The notes beneath the pieces are model-generated. The model was not told where the DNA came from. It saw only the letters and a list, made by a program, of their open reading frames with translations, and did no database searches. The translations under genes were made by a program, and so were the position numbers. From JAXHTH01 sp034211115 (GTDB lineage Bacteria > Planctomycetota > Phycisphaerae > Phycisphaerales > SM1A02): a stretch of 5,442 bases of DNA. The stretch is from positions 1 to 5,442 of the forward strand of contig JAXHTH010000163.1 of the NCBI GenBank assembly GCA_034211115.1. The letters are read 5' to 3'. Within the stretch, counting starts at the first letter, position 1; each line of letters opens with the position of its first letter. Positions 1 to 5,431 of this stretch are shown here, piece after piece.

Positions 1-141
1 GACGCCGCCTCGCCATCGCCAACCGGAGAAGGAAAGCCGCGCGGCAAGCGCCGCTCGCGCCGCCGCGGCCGGCGCCGACGCTCATCCTCCAACCGCGGCG
101 GCAACGCCTCGCCTCCCTCCGGCGGCGGAAGCCGGACCTGA
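1..141 (+). CDS. C-terminal end of an unidentified protein with an Arg-rich basic tail (partial)
   Basis: Frame 1 is open from the window edge to a TGA at 139-141, giving 46 residues. The tail is low-complexity and very basic: GKPRGKRRSRRRGRR near residues 11-25, then a Ser/Gly/Asn-rich stretch ending in SGGGSRT. Such disordered Arg/Gly/Ser tails are common at the C-termini of bacterial RNA-binding proteins such as DEAD-box RNA helicases and RNase E/G relatives, where they help hold nucleic acid. No folded domain lies inside the window, so the family cannot be named. The next gene starts 121 bp downstream on the same strand. The main risk is that GC-rich DNA easily stays open by chance, but the residue pattern looks like a genuine disordered tail and the frame ends just before a stem-loop. 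Confidence 0.6.
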   Translation, partial: DAASPSPTGEGKPRGKRRSRRRGRRRRSSSNRGGNASPPSGGGSRT

Positions 142-164
142 CGAGCGAAGCGAGGAAGGTCCGG
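132..164 (+). terminator. Stem-loop overlapping the stop codon of the upstream gene (possible terminator or REP-like element)
   Basis: An exact 8-bp inverted repeat, CCGGACCT at 132-139 and AGGTCCGG at 157-164, encloses a 17-nt loop. The left arm includes the first base of the TGA stop at 139-141. No T-run follows; the next bases are GTCGTCCCCCC. It is therefore not a standard intrinsic terminator and could instead be a 3'-end stabilising hairpin or one copy of an interspersed palindrome. The loop holds the mirror-symmetric GAGCGAAGCGAG at 143-154. Confidence 0.4.
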
Positions 165-262
165 GTCGTCCCCCCGGAACGCGGCCTGCCCTCGCACCCC
201 GCGCCGTCCCCGCACCCCGTCACCCCGTCGCCAAACGCAGCTCGAACCCCTACCATCGGGGC
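142..262. other. Spacer between the partial gene and signal peptidase, with a minus-strand G-quadruplex motif
   Basis: No plausible gene is seen here. Four C4 tracts at 197-200, 208-211, 215-218 and 223-226 are separated by 7, 3 and 4 nt. On the minus strand this fits the G-quadruplex pattern of four G4 runs with loops of at most 7 nt. The heptamer CACCCCG occurs three times, at 195-201, 213-219 and 221-227. The minus strand is the template strand for the downstream gene. Whether a quadruplex forms is unknown, and C-rich runs are not rare in GC-rich DNA. Confidence 0.5.
251..256 (+). promoter_or_regulatory. Possible -10 element just upstream of the signal peptidase start
   Basis: TACCAT resembles a sigma-70-type TAnnnT -10 box in an otherwise C-rich spacer. 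It ends 6 nt before the ATG at 263, so transcription from it would begin at or near the A of the ATG and give a leaderless mRNA. This would fit the lack of a well-spaced Shine-Dalgarno sequence; the only purine-rich run, CGGGG, sits 1 nt from the ATG. No convincing -35 is visible. This is a weak single-motif call. Confidence 0.2.
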
Positions 263-1873
263 ATGCCCGATCCTGATCCCGCGCGTCACCATGATCGCGA
301 CAGCACCGCCGTCGGGATGCTGCAATCGCTCATCGTCGCCTTCGTGCTGGCCATGACGTTCCGCGGCTTCGTGGTGGAAGGCTTCGTGATTCCCACCGGG
401 TCGATGGCCCCCACCCTGCTGGGCCAGCACATGCGCCTCCATTCCGATCAGACGGGCTGGGTGTTCCCCGCCGGCGTCGATCCCCGCCAGCGTCGTCTTC
501 ATCTGGAACGCGTCGTCGATCCCATGCTCGGCCCGGAGTATCCGCTGGCGGGCGTCACGCGGGGCGAGGCCCGGCCCCGCATGGGCGATCGGATCCTCGT
601 GCTCAAGAATCTCTATCGCTTCTTCGATCCCCAGCGCTTCGACGTGATGGTGTTCAAGAACCCCACCGACCCCAACGGGCCGGCGGGCAACTACATCAAG
701 CGCCTCATCGGCCTGCCCGACGAGTCGATCTGGCTGGTGGACGGCGACGTGTTCGCCGGCTCCGCCGACCGCCCCGACGACTTCCAGGCGTACGAGATCC
801 AGCGCAAGCCCGAGTACATCCAGCGCGCCGTCTGGCAGCCCGTCTATCACAGCGACTACCGGCCGGTCTACCCGGAAGGGCTGGACGTGTACTATCGCGG
901 CGCGCCGTGGAGCGGCGAGGGGTGGCTGACCGAGCAGCGCCGCAGCTATCGATGCGAGACGGACGAGCCCACCGTTTTGCGCTGGGATGAGCGGGCGCGT
1001 CCCATCGATGACTGGACGGCGTACAACATGCTCACCCCGGCCGCGGATCGCCGACGGTATGCCGTCAACGATCTCCGCGTCGCCGCCGCCGTCGTCCCCG
1101 ATCGGGACGGCCTGGAGATGACGTTCCGCCTGAAGGTCCGCGGGTGCGAGTACGAGTACACCATCGGCCGCGACAGCGCCGTGCTGCGCATGCGCCCCGC
1201 CACCGATGACGGGCCGGCGTCGGAGGCGGGCTGGGAAGGCTCCGGGGCGGTGGACATCAAGCCCCTGCCCGCCGGCGAACCGACTGATATCGAGTTCTGG
1301 CACGTCGATCAGGCGATGACCATCTTCATCAACGGCCGGCGCGTCGTGTCCTACGAGTACGACTGGCGCCCGCCGGAGCGGCTGCGGTACGCCACGGGCA
1401 GCAATGACGACGTGCGCCGGCTCGCCGAGTTCAATCACATCCGCCCCGCCGAGGTGAGCTGGGCGTTCGAGGGTTCGCCCGTCACCCTGCATCGCGTCCG
1501 CCTCGATCGCGACCTGTATTACCGCCCCGATCGGCTCACCGATCACGCCCGGCGAAAACCGACGAACACGGGATTTGAAGACGTGGTGCAGACCGGCAAC
1601 TACGCGCTGGGCACGCATCCGGACAACCTCGCCATCCTCGGGCCGGATCACTTCTTCATGCTCGGCGACAACTCCGCCGCGTCCTCGGATTCGCGCCTGT
1701 GGGGCAACCCGCATCCGCTGGCGGCGGTGCAGATCGATCCCGCGCCCTTCGTCGTCCACCGCAGGCTTCTGCTGGGCAAGGCGTGGGGGGTCTACTTCCC
1801 CGCCCCGCATCCCGTCACCGAAGGCGGCAAGGGCATCATCCCCGACTTCGGGCGGCTGCGGTTCATAAGATGA
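263..1873 (+). CDS. lepB: Signal peptidase I (S26 family) with a large inserted domain
   Basis: This membrane-anchored serine protease removes signal peptides from exported proteins on the outer face of the cytoplasmic membrane, using a Ser-Lys dyad. The S26 boxes are all present: a hydrophobic N-terminal anchor (about residues 20-32); the nucleophile Ser47 in PTGSMAPTL; RMGDRILVL (106-114); RFDVMVFKNP (125-134); the general base Lys146 in YIKRLIGLP; and GDNSAASSDSRLWG (468-481). The protein is 536 residues, against roughly 180-325 for well-studied bacterial enzymes. Much of the excess, about residues 160-440, lies between the Lys box and the GDN box. It includes a likely beta-rich stretch (270-365, with FWHVDQAMTIFINGRR) that resembles a LamG/concanavalin-like fold; that is a guess. 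A smaller insert lies at about 55-105. Both cysteines (231, 295) are in the large insert and could form a disulfide outside the membrane. Met19 (base 317) is an alternative start. The zinc-ribbon gene follows after 36 bp. Confidence 0.93.
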   Translation: MPDPDPARHHDRDSTAVGMLQSLIVAFVLAMTFRGFVVEGFVIPTGSMAPTLLGQHMRLHSDQTGWVFPAGVDPRQRRLHLERVVDPMLGPEYPLAGVTRGEARPRMGDRILVLKNLYRFFDPQRFDVMVFKNPTDPNGPAGNYIKRLIGLPDESIWLVDGDVFAGSADRPDDFQAYEIQRKPEYIQRAVWQPVYHSDYRPVYPEGLDVYYRGAPWSGEGWLTEQRRSYRCETDEPTVLRWDERARPIDDWTAYNMLTPAADRRRYAVNDLRVAAAVVPDRDGLEMTFRLKVRGCEYEYTIGRDSAVLRMRPATDDGPASEAGWEGSGAVDIKPLPAGEPTDIEFWHVDQAMTIFINGRRVVSYEYDWRPPERLRYATGSNDDVRRLAEFNHIRPAEVSWAFEGSPVTLHRVRLDRDLYYRPDRLTDHARRKPTNTGFEDVVQTGNYALGTHPDNLAILGPDHFFMLGDNSAASSDSRLWGNPHPLAAVQIDPAPFVVHRRLLLGKAWGVYFPAPHPVTEGGKGIIPDFGRLRFIR

Positions 1874-1898
1874 CATGCGGCAGTATCGACCCCCGCGA

Positions 1899-1904
1899 GG
1901 GAGG
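1899..1904 (+). promoter_or_regulatory. Ribosome binding site of the zinc-ribbon membrane protein gene
   Basis: GGGAGG lies 5 nt before the ATG at 1910, inside the purine run GAGGGAGGG. It is a good Shine-Dalgarno match and supports this start. It sits within the 36-bp gap after the signal peptidase stop. Confidence 0.7.
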
Positions 1905-1909
1905 GTGTC

Positions 1910-2356
1910 ATGTCCGAGGCACCGCATGACGATGAGCTGGTGCGGCAGTATCTCGCCAAACGGAGCGTGCCGTGCCCGAAGTGCGGCTATGACCTGCGCG
2001 GGTTGACGGGGACGAAATGCCCGGAGTGCGGGCTCGAGCTCCGGCTGTCGATGCTCCAGCCCCGGCCATCGCGCGTGGAGTGGATGTCGGGTGCCGCAGG
2101 CCTGTGGGTGGCCCTCGTCGTCAACGGTGTCGGTGCGATCTACTTTGGCATGATCGCGCACTTTCCGATTGCCGGATTCATGATCAGCCTATCGCTGTCG
2201 GTGTTTGCGCTTGTTGCGTGGCACACCGCTGCGCCGGTGATCGTGCGGGCCCGCCACCGCACACAAGTCTTACTCACGGTGCTTTGCTGGCTGTTCATGA
2301 TTCTCACGCTGCCGATTGGGTGTGTGAAGCCGTGGTTCGATTTCATGAGCATGTAA
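1910..2356 (+). CDS. Small zinc-ribbon protein with three predicted membrane helices, function unknown
   Basis: The product has 148 residues. A short N-terminal region (1-20) leads to a four-cysteine zinc ribbon, CPKCGYDLRGL followed by CPECG, with Cys22, Cys25, Cys37 and Cys40 as likely zinc ligands. Three hydrophobic segments follow, at about 60-83, 86-104 and 119-137, separated by short loops; RARHR at 113-117 lies just before the third. The ribbon-plus-membrane arrangement is, from memory, frequent in Planctomycetota proteins of unknown role, and I cannot assign an activity. The ribbon most likely faces the cytoplasm, since zinc ribbons usually fold there and the N-terminus has no signal peptide. 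It probably shares a transcript with the signal peptidase 36 bp upstream. Its 3' half uses more A/T-rich codons than its neighbours, as membrane segments often do. The gene is real (good RBS, coherent domain layout), but its function is open. Confidence 0.85.
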   Translation: MSEAPHDDELVRQYLAKRSVPCPKCGYDLRGLTGTKCPECGLELRLSMLQPRPSRVEWMSGAAGLWVALVVNGVGAIYFGMIAHFPIAGFMISLSLSVFALVAWHTAAPVIVRARHRTQVLLTVLCWLFMILTLPIGCVKPWFDFMSM

Positions 2357-2451
2357 ACATCCACTAGGCGAAGCGCTCCCCTCCCTGCGGTCGGGTCGCG
2401 GCTAAACATCCACTCGACTTTGCGCTCTGCGACCTCCGGTCGTCTGCGGTG
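2354..2451. repeat. Two-copy degenerate tandem repeat, 49-bp unit, between convergent genes
   Basis: The units are 2354-2402 and 2403-2451. Both open with TAAACATCCACT (12 of 12 identical), and without gaps 32 of 49 positions agree overall. Later shared blocks include GCGCTC (2373-2378 and 2422-2427) and CGGTCG (2388-2393 and 2437-2442). The first unit begins at the TAA stop of the zinc-ribbon gene (2354-2356). This could be a diverged duplication or two members of an interspersed intergenic family. Confidence 0.55.
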
Positions 2452-2482
2452 AGGTCTCTGATCTGAACCGTTCCCGGTCCTG
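2357..2482. other. Intergenic region between convergent gene pairs; no clear terminator
   Basis: The zinc-ribbon gene (+) and the sulfatase gene (-) both end here, so transcription must stop in or near this region from both sides. Two weak inverted repeats are visible: GACCTC (2431-2436) with GAGGTC (2451-2456), 14-nt loop, and ACCG/CGGT (2467-2478) with a 4-nt loop just past the sulfatase stop. Neither has a T-run. No intrinsic terminator of the usual kind can be named. No gene is seen in this stretch. Confidence 0.45.
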
Positions 2483-3934
2483 CTACCGATAGTCTTCCCC
2501 GTTGAGGCTGCGCACGACGGAACGCTGCCAGTCCCGCAGGGCGGACTTCATCGTCTCGAGTCGCGCCTCGTTCTCCGCGGCCACATCGTGCTGCTCGCCG
2601 GGATCTTGCATGAGGTTGTAAAGCTCGAAGCTGATGACGCCCGTCTCCCGGTCTTCGATCCGGTGCAGCTTCCACGGCCAGTCGAGCCACGCGGCGTGTC
2701 CGGGCAGCGTGTCCGCCGGATACTGTCGGCTGATCACCGCGGCATCAAGCCGCAACCGCGACTTGTCGGCCAGTTCATGACCCGCCTGCTGTGCCTGGAG
2801 CAGCTCGGTCATCAGCGTGTTGCTCGGCACGCCTCTTCCAGGCGCGTCGAACTTCCAGAACCCGATCGGCGCCGGGCGCGCGTTCATCCGGCCATCGATC
2901 AGCGGCGCCAGGCTGATCCCATCCAGCGGCGGCCGGTTGTCGATGCGCACGCCGAGCAGGTCGAGCAGGGTGGGGTAGATGTCTGACGTTGTGCAGGGCA
3001 GGCCGGTGGTCCGCGCCGCGGGCAGGCGCGCCGGCCATTGCAGGATTGCCGGCACGCGCAACCCGCCTTCGTAGATGCTGCCCTTCCGACCGCGACCGCC
3101 GGAAGAATCCGTTTTCAGACCGCCGTTGTCGCTGCAGTACCAGAGGATCGTATTCTCGTGGATGTTCAGAGTCCGCAACTCGCGGCGCAGCCTGCCCACT
3201 GCGCGGTCGATGCCGGTGATCTCGCCGTAGAAGTCCCGCACTCCGGGCGGCTCGTCCATGTATCGGGCGAGATCCTCCTCCGCCGCGTGGTGCGGGCGAT
3301 GAGGTGAGCCGAACCAGATGACGGCGAAGAACGGCCGGTCGCCGCCGGCGCGCTCGCGAATGAACTCGAGTGCGGCGTCGACCGTGACCATCGAGCTTTC
3401 ACCCCGCGTGGGCGTGGCGATGCCCTCCCGGCTGAGGATCGGGTCGTTGTCGAAGAAGTTCGGCGCTGAGAACCAGCGATCGAACCCGCTCGCGCCGGGA
3501 TTGACCGGCGATCCCTCGCAGACCGAGCCCAGATGCCATTTGCCGAAATGCCCGGTCGCGTACCCCGCCGCCTTCAGCGCCTCGGCGAGCGTGATCTCCT
3601 GCGGGCGCAGCGTGTGTCCCCAGGAGAAGCAGCCGAATCGGTTTGGATGCCGGCCGGTCAGCACGCTGCCGCGCGTCGGCGAGCAGACCGGGGCGGCGGC
3701 ATAGAACCGGTCGAAGCGCAATCCCGCCGCGGCCATGGCATCGAGATGGGGCGTCTGCAGCGCCGGGTGGCCGTTGTAGGCCACATCCCCCCAGCCCTGA
3801 TCGTCGGCCATGCAGAGGATGACGTTGGGTCTTCCGGCCGCGCCGGTCGCGGACGACAAGACAAACACCGCTGCGCCGAACAGGCTCGCGATCAGCGGGT
3901 GCGCATGCCGGCTCTTCTCAGGGGAGACGTTCAT
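2483..3934 (-). CDS. Secreted formylglycine-dependent sulfatase (type I, S1 family)
   Basis: This enzyme hydrolyses sulfate esters, releasing sulfate from an unidentified substrate, probably a sulfated glycan or aryl sulfate, outside the cytoplasm. It has 483 residues. A signal peptide is visible: basic or polar residues 1-13, a hydrophobic stretch 14-28, and a likely cleavage near ATGAA at 29-33. The sulfatase fold begins at RPNVIL. Metal-ligand candidates are Asp44/Asp45 (ADDQGWGD) and Asp269/Asn270 (SDNGG). Cys84 in CSPTR matches sulfatase signature 1 and would be converted to formylglycine, which needs a maturation enzyme not encoded here. Lys132 and His134 (GHFGKWHLG), His212 (SPHRPH) and Lys284 fit the active-site basic residues. 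Signature 2 is matched except for Phe130, where I, V, A or S is usual. The C-terminal LYNLMQDPGEQHD block is typical of the family. The frame stays open far upstream, but the signal peptide and the RBS at 3942-3946 fix the start. Tryptophanase lies 80 bp upstream on the same strand. Confidence 0.93.
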   Translation of the reverse strand: MNVSPEKSRHAHPLIASLFGAAVFVLSSATGAAGRPNVILCMADDQGWGDVAYNGHPALQTPHLDAMAAAGLRFDRFYAAAPVCSPTRGSVLTGRHPNRFGCFSWGHTLRPQEITLAEALKAAGYATGHFGKWHLGSVCEGSPVNPGASGFDRWFSAPNFFDNDPILSREGIATPTRGESSMVTVDAALEFIRERAGGDRPFFAVIWFGSPHRPHHAAEEDLARYMDEPPGVRDFYGEITGIDRAVGRLRRELRTLNIHENTILWYCSDNGGLKTDSSGGRGRKGSIYEGGLRVPAILQWPARLPAARTTGLPCTTSDIYPTLLDLLGVRIDNRPPLDGISLAPLIDGRMNARPAPIGFWKFDAPGRGVPSNTLMTELLQAQQAGHELADKSRLRLDAAVISRQYPADTLPGHAAWLDWPWKLHRIEDRETGVISFELYNLMQDPGEQHDVAAENEARLETMKSALRDWQRSVVRSLNGEDYR

Positions 3935-3941
3935 GATGTGG

Positions 3942-3946
3942 CTCCT
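3942..3946 (-). promoter_or_regulatory. Ribosome binding site of the sulfatase gene (decides the start)
   Basis: Reading the minus strand, AGGAG lies 7 nt before the ATG at 3934-3932. This selects the start directly ahead of the signal peptide rather than any of the upstream in-frame starts that overlap the tryptophanase gene. Confidence 0.75.
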
Positions 3947-3975
3947 GGAATGCGGTCCCGTTCCCGGCCCACGCT

Positions 3976-3989
3976 CGCGGGCGCCCGCG
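3976..3989 (-). other. 14-bp perfect GC palindrome in the tryptophanase-sulfatase spacer
   Basis: CGCGGGCGCCCGCG is a perfect palindrome, overlapped by GCGCCGGCGC at 3987-3996. It lies in the 80-bp gap (3935-4014) between tryptophanase and sulfatase. A transcript could fold here and partly terminate, or mark a processing point between the genes. There is no T-run on either side. In a tract this GC-rich, such palindromes can also arise by chance. Confidence 0.35.
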
Positions 3990-4014
3990 CCGGCGCCGCA
4001 AGCCCGCTTCCTCT

Positions 4015-5376
4015 TCACGTGATGGGTGCGAACGTCGCCGAGAAATGCGGCAGCGCCGGCGGCGCATCGACAATGCGATACCCGGGCAGCTCCCGCGCCC
4101 GCGCCTTGACGTTCAGGATCACCTCGATCACGTAGTCGATGTGCGACTGCGTGTACGTCCGGCGGGGGATGGCGAGGCGGACGAGTTCCATCACCGCATG
4201 CTCGCCGAGCATGACGGTGCCGATCTCGCAGGAGCGGATCCCGCCTTCCTCGTAGAGCGCGCACGCCAGGGACTGGCCGGGCAGCTTCTGTTTGGGAATG
4301 TGCGGGCAGAAGTCGGCGGCGTCGATGTAGATCGCGTGCCCGCCGGGGGGCTGGACGATCGCCACCCCGCCCGCGAGCAGCTTCTCCCCCAGATACTCGG
4401 TCGAGCGAATGCGGTAGCGCAGGTAATCCTCGTGCATCACTTCGTTGAAGCCGACGGCCATCGCTTCGAGGTCGCGCCCGGCAAGACCGCCGTAGGTCAC
4501 GAACCCCTCGGTGAGGATGAGCAGGTTGCCCGCCTGCTGGAAGCGCTCCTGGTCGCGGATGAGCAGGACGCCCCCGATGTTGACGAGGCCGTCCTTCTTG
4601 GCGCTGATGGTCGCGCCGTCGGCGAGGTCGAACATGTCGCGCACGATCGCCTCGACCGACCGACCCTGCTGCCCCGGCTCGCGCTGCTTGATGAACCAGG
4701 CGTTCTCCGCGAACCGGCAGGCGTCGAGGAACAGGGGCTTGTCGTGCTGATCGCACACCGCGCGCACCTCGCGCAGGTTGGCCAGCGAGACCGGCTGCCC
4801 GCCGTTGCTGTTGCAGGTGACGGTGACCATGACGAAGGGGACATCCTCGGCCCGCTCGCGCAGGAGCGCGCGAAGCCGGTCGATGTCCATGTTGCCCTTG
4901 AACGGCGCGGTGGAGGTGGGGGAGGCGCCCTCGTCGGTGAGCAGGTCGGGCGTTTCCGCCCCGGCGTGCTCGATGTTGGCCCGGGTCGTGTCGAAGTGCA
5001 TGTTGTTGGGCACGACCTTGCCCATCCCCGCCAGGCCCGGGCCGATCATGATCTCCACCAGCAGCCGCTCGCTGGCGCGCCCCTGGTGCGTGGGGAGGAT
5101 GTTGGAAAAGCCGGAGACGCGCTCGACGGTTTCGAGGAACCGATAGAAGCTGGGCGCGCCGGCGTAGGATTCGTCGCCGCGCATGACCCCCGCCCACTGA
5201 TCGCTGCTCATCGCGCCGGTGCCCGAGTCGGTGAGCAGGTCGATGATGACATCGGTGGCGTGGAGCTTGAAGAGGTTGTAGCCGGCCTGGCGCATCTTCT
5301 CGCGCCGCTCGGCGGCGGTGGTCATCCGGATCGGCTCGACGGACTTGATTCGGAACGGTTCGATGATGGTCTTCAT
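4015..5376 (-). CDS. tnaA: Tryptophanase (L-tryptophan indole-lyase), PLP-dependent
   Basis: This cytoplasmic PLP enzyme of the beta-eliminating lyase family splits L-tryptophan into indole, pyruvate and ammonia; the family works as a tetramer. It has 453 residues, against 471 for E. coli TnaA and 456 for Citrobacter tyrosine phenol-lyase. Visible landmarks are EPFRIKSVEP (6-15), DLLTDSGTGAM (46-56), GDESYAG with Tyr71, PTHQGR (95-100), Asp218 and Arg221 (LDACRFAENAWFIKQRE), and the PLP lysine Lys261 in SAKKDG. Potassium-site equivalents Gly52, Glu69 and Asn266 are kept. Three positions that separate the two enzymes side with tryptophanase: Asp129 (HFDTTR; Thr in tyrosine phenol-lyase), Ile385 in SCEIG (Arg in the phenol-lyase) and His444 in PHFSA (Phe in the phenol-lyase). 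The loop after MLG (390-397) is shorter than in classical tryptophanases. The start is set by family alignment and the RBS at 5387-5395. The sulfatase gene follows. Substrate choice is inferred from these residues, not proven. Confidence 0.9.
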   Translation of the reverse strand: MKTIIEPFRIKSVEPIRMTTAAERREKMRQAGYNLFKLHATDVIIDLLTDSGTGAMSSDQWAGVMRGDESYAGAPSFYRFLETVERVSGFSNILPTHQGRASERLLVEIMIGPGLAGMGKVVPNNMHFDTTRANIEHAGAETPDLLTDEGASPTSTAPFKGNMDIDRLRALLRERAEDVPFVMVTVTCNSNGGQPVSLANLREVRAVCDQHDKPLFLDACRFAENAWFIKQREPGQQGRSVEAIVRDMFDLADGATISAKKDGLVNIGGVLLIRDQERFQQAGNLLILTEGFVTYGGLAGRDLEAMAVGFNEVMHEDYLRYRIRSTEYLGEKLLAGGVAIVQPPGGHAIYIDAADFCPHIPKQKLPGQSLACALYEEGGIRSCEIGTVMLGEHAVMELVRLAIPRRTYTQSHIDYVIEVILNVKARARELPGYRIVDAPPALPHFSATFAPIT

Positions 5377-5386
5377 GTCGTGACTG

Positions 5387-5395
5387 TCCTTCCTC
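5387..5395 (-). promoter_or_regulatory. Ribosome binding site of the tryptophanase gene
   Basis: The minus strand reads GAGGAAGGA, ending 10 nt before the ATG at 5376-5374. It is purine-rich and complementary to the 16S tail, though slightly far from the start. Confidence 0.6.
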
Positions 5396-5396
5396 G

Positions 5397-5431
5397 GCCG
5401 CCCGCGGGCGGCGGGCGGCGCCGCGGCGCCG
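5397..5431 (-). promoter_or_regulatory. Two adjacent 16-bp perfect GC palindromes in the tryptophanase leader
   Basis: GCCGCCCGCGGGCGGC (5397-5412) and CGGCGCCGCGGCGCCG (5416-5431) are each perfectly self-complementary and are separated by 3 nt. They lie directly upstream of the RBS. They could form leader hairpins that affect transcription or translation, act as a protein-binding dyad, or belong to the end of an upstream gene beyond the window. The tract is almost pure G+C, so chance is a serious alternative. No ATG-initiated leader peptide like TnaC is visible in the 66 bases available. Confidence 0.4.

Noticed and set aside
946..1260. A 104-codon minus-strand frame inside signal peptidase.
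   Set aside because: It is Ser/Arg-rich with no domain, lies fully within a strongly supported gene, and is typical of an antisense shadow.
3533..4135. A 200-codon open frame on the plus strand.
   Set aside because: It is antisense to the sulfatase and the end of tryptophanase, has no recognisable domain, and its composition matches a shadow frame.
3935..5197. The sulfatase frame continues open for 421 codons upstream, giving a 904-residue reading frame.
   Set aside because: The upstream part overlaps tryptophanase in another frame, is Arg/Ala/Gly-rich with no domain, and the sulfatase has its own RBS and signal peptide at 3934. It is a GC-rich shadow, not a fusion.
4015..5376. Annotation as tyrosine phenol-lyase.
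   Set aside because: The phenol-binding Arg is Ile385 here, the Thr is Asp129, and the Phe is His444; all three match tryptophanase.
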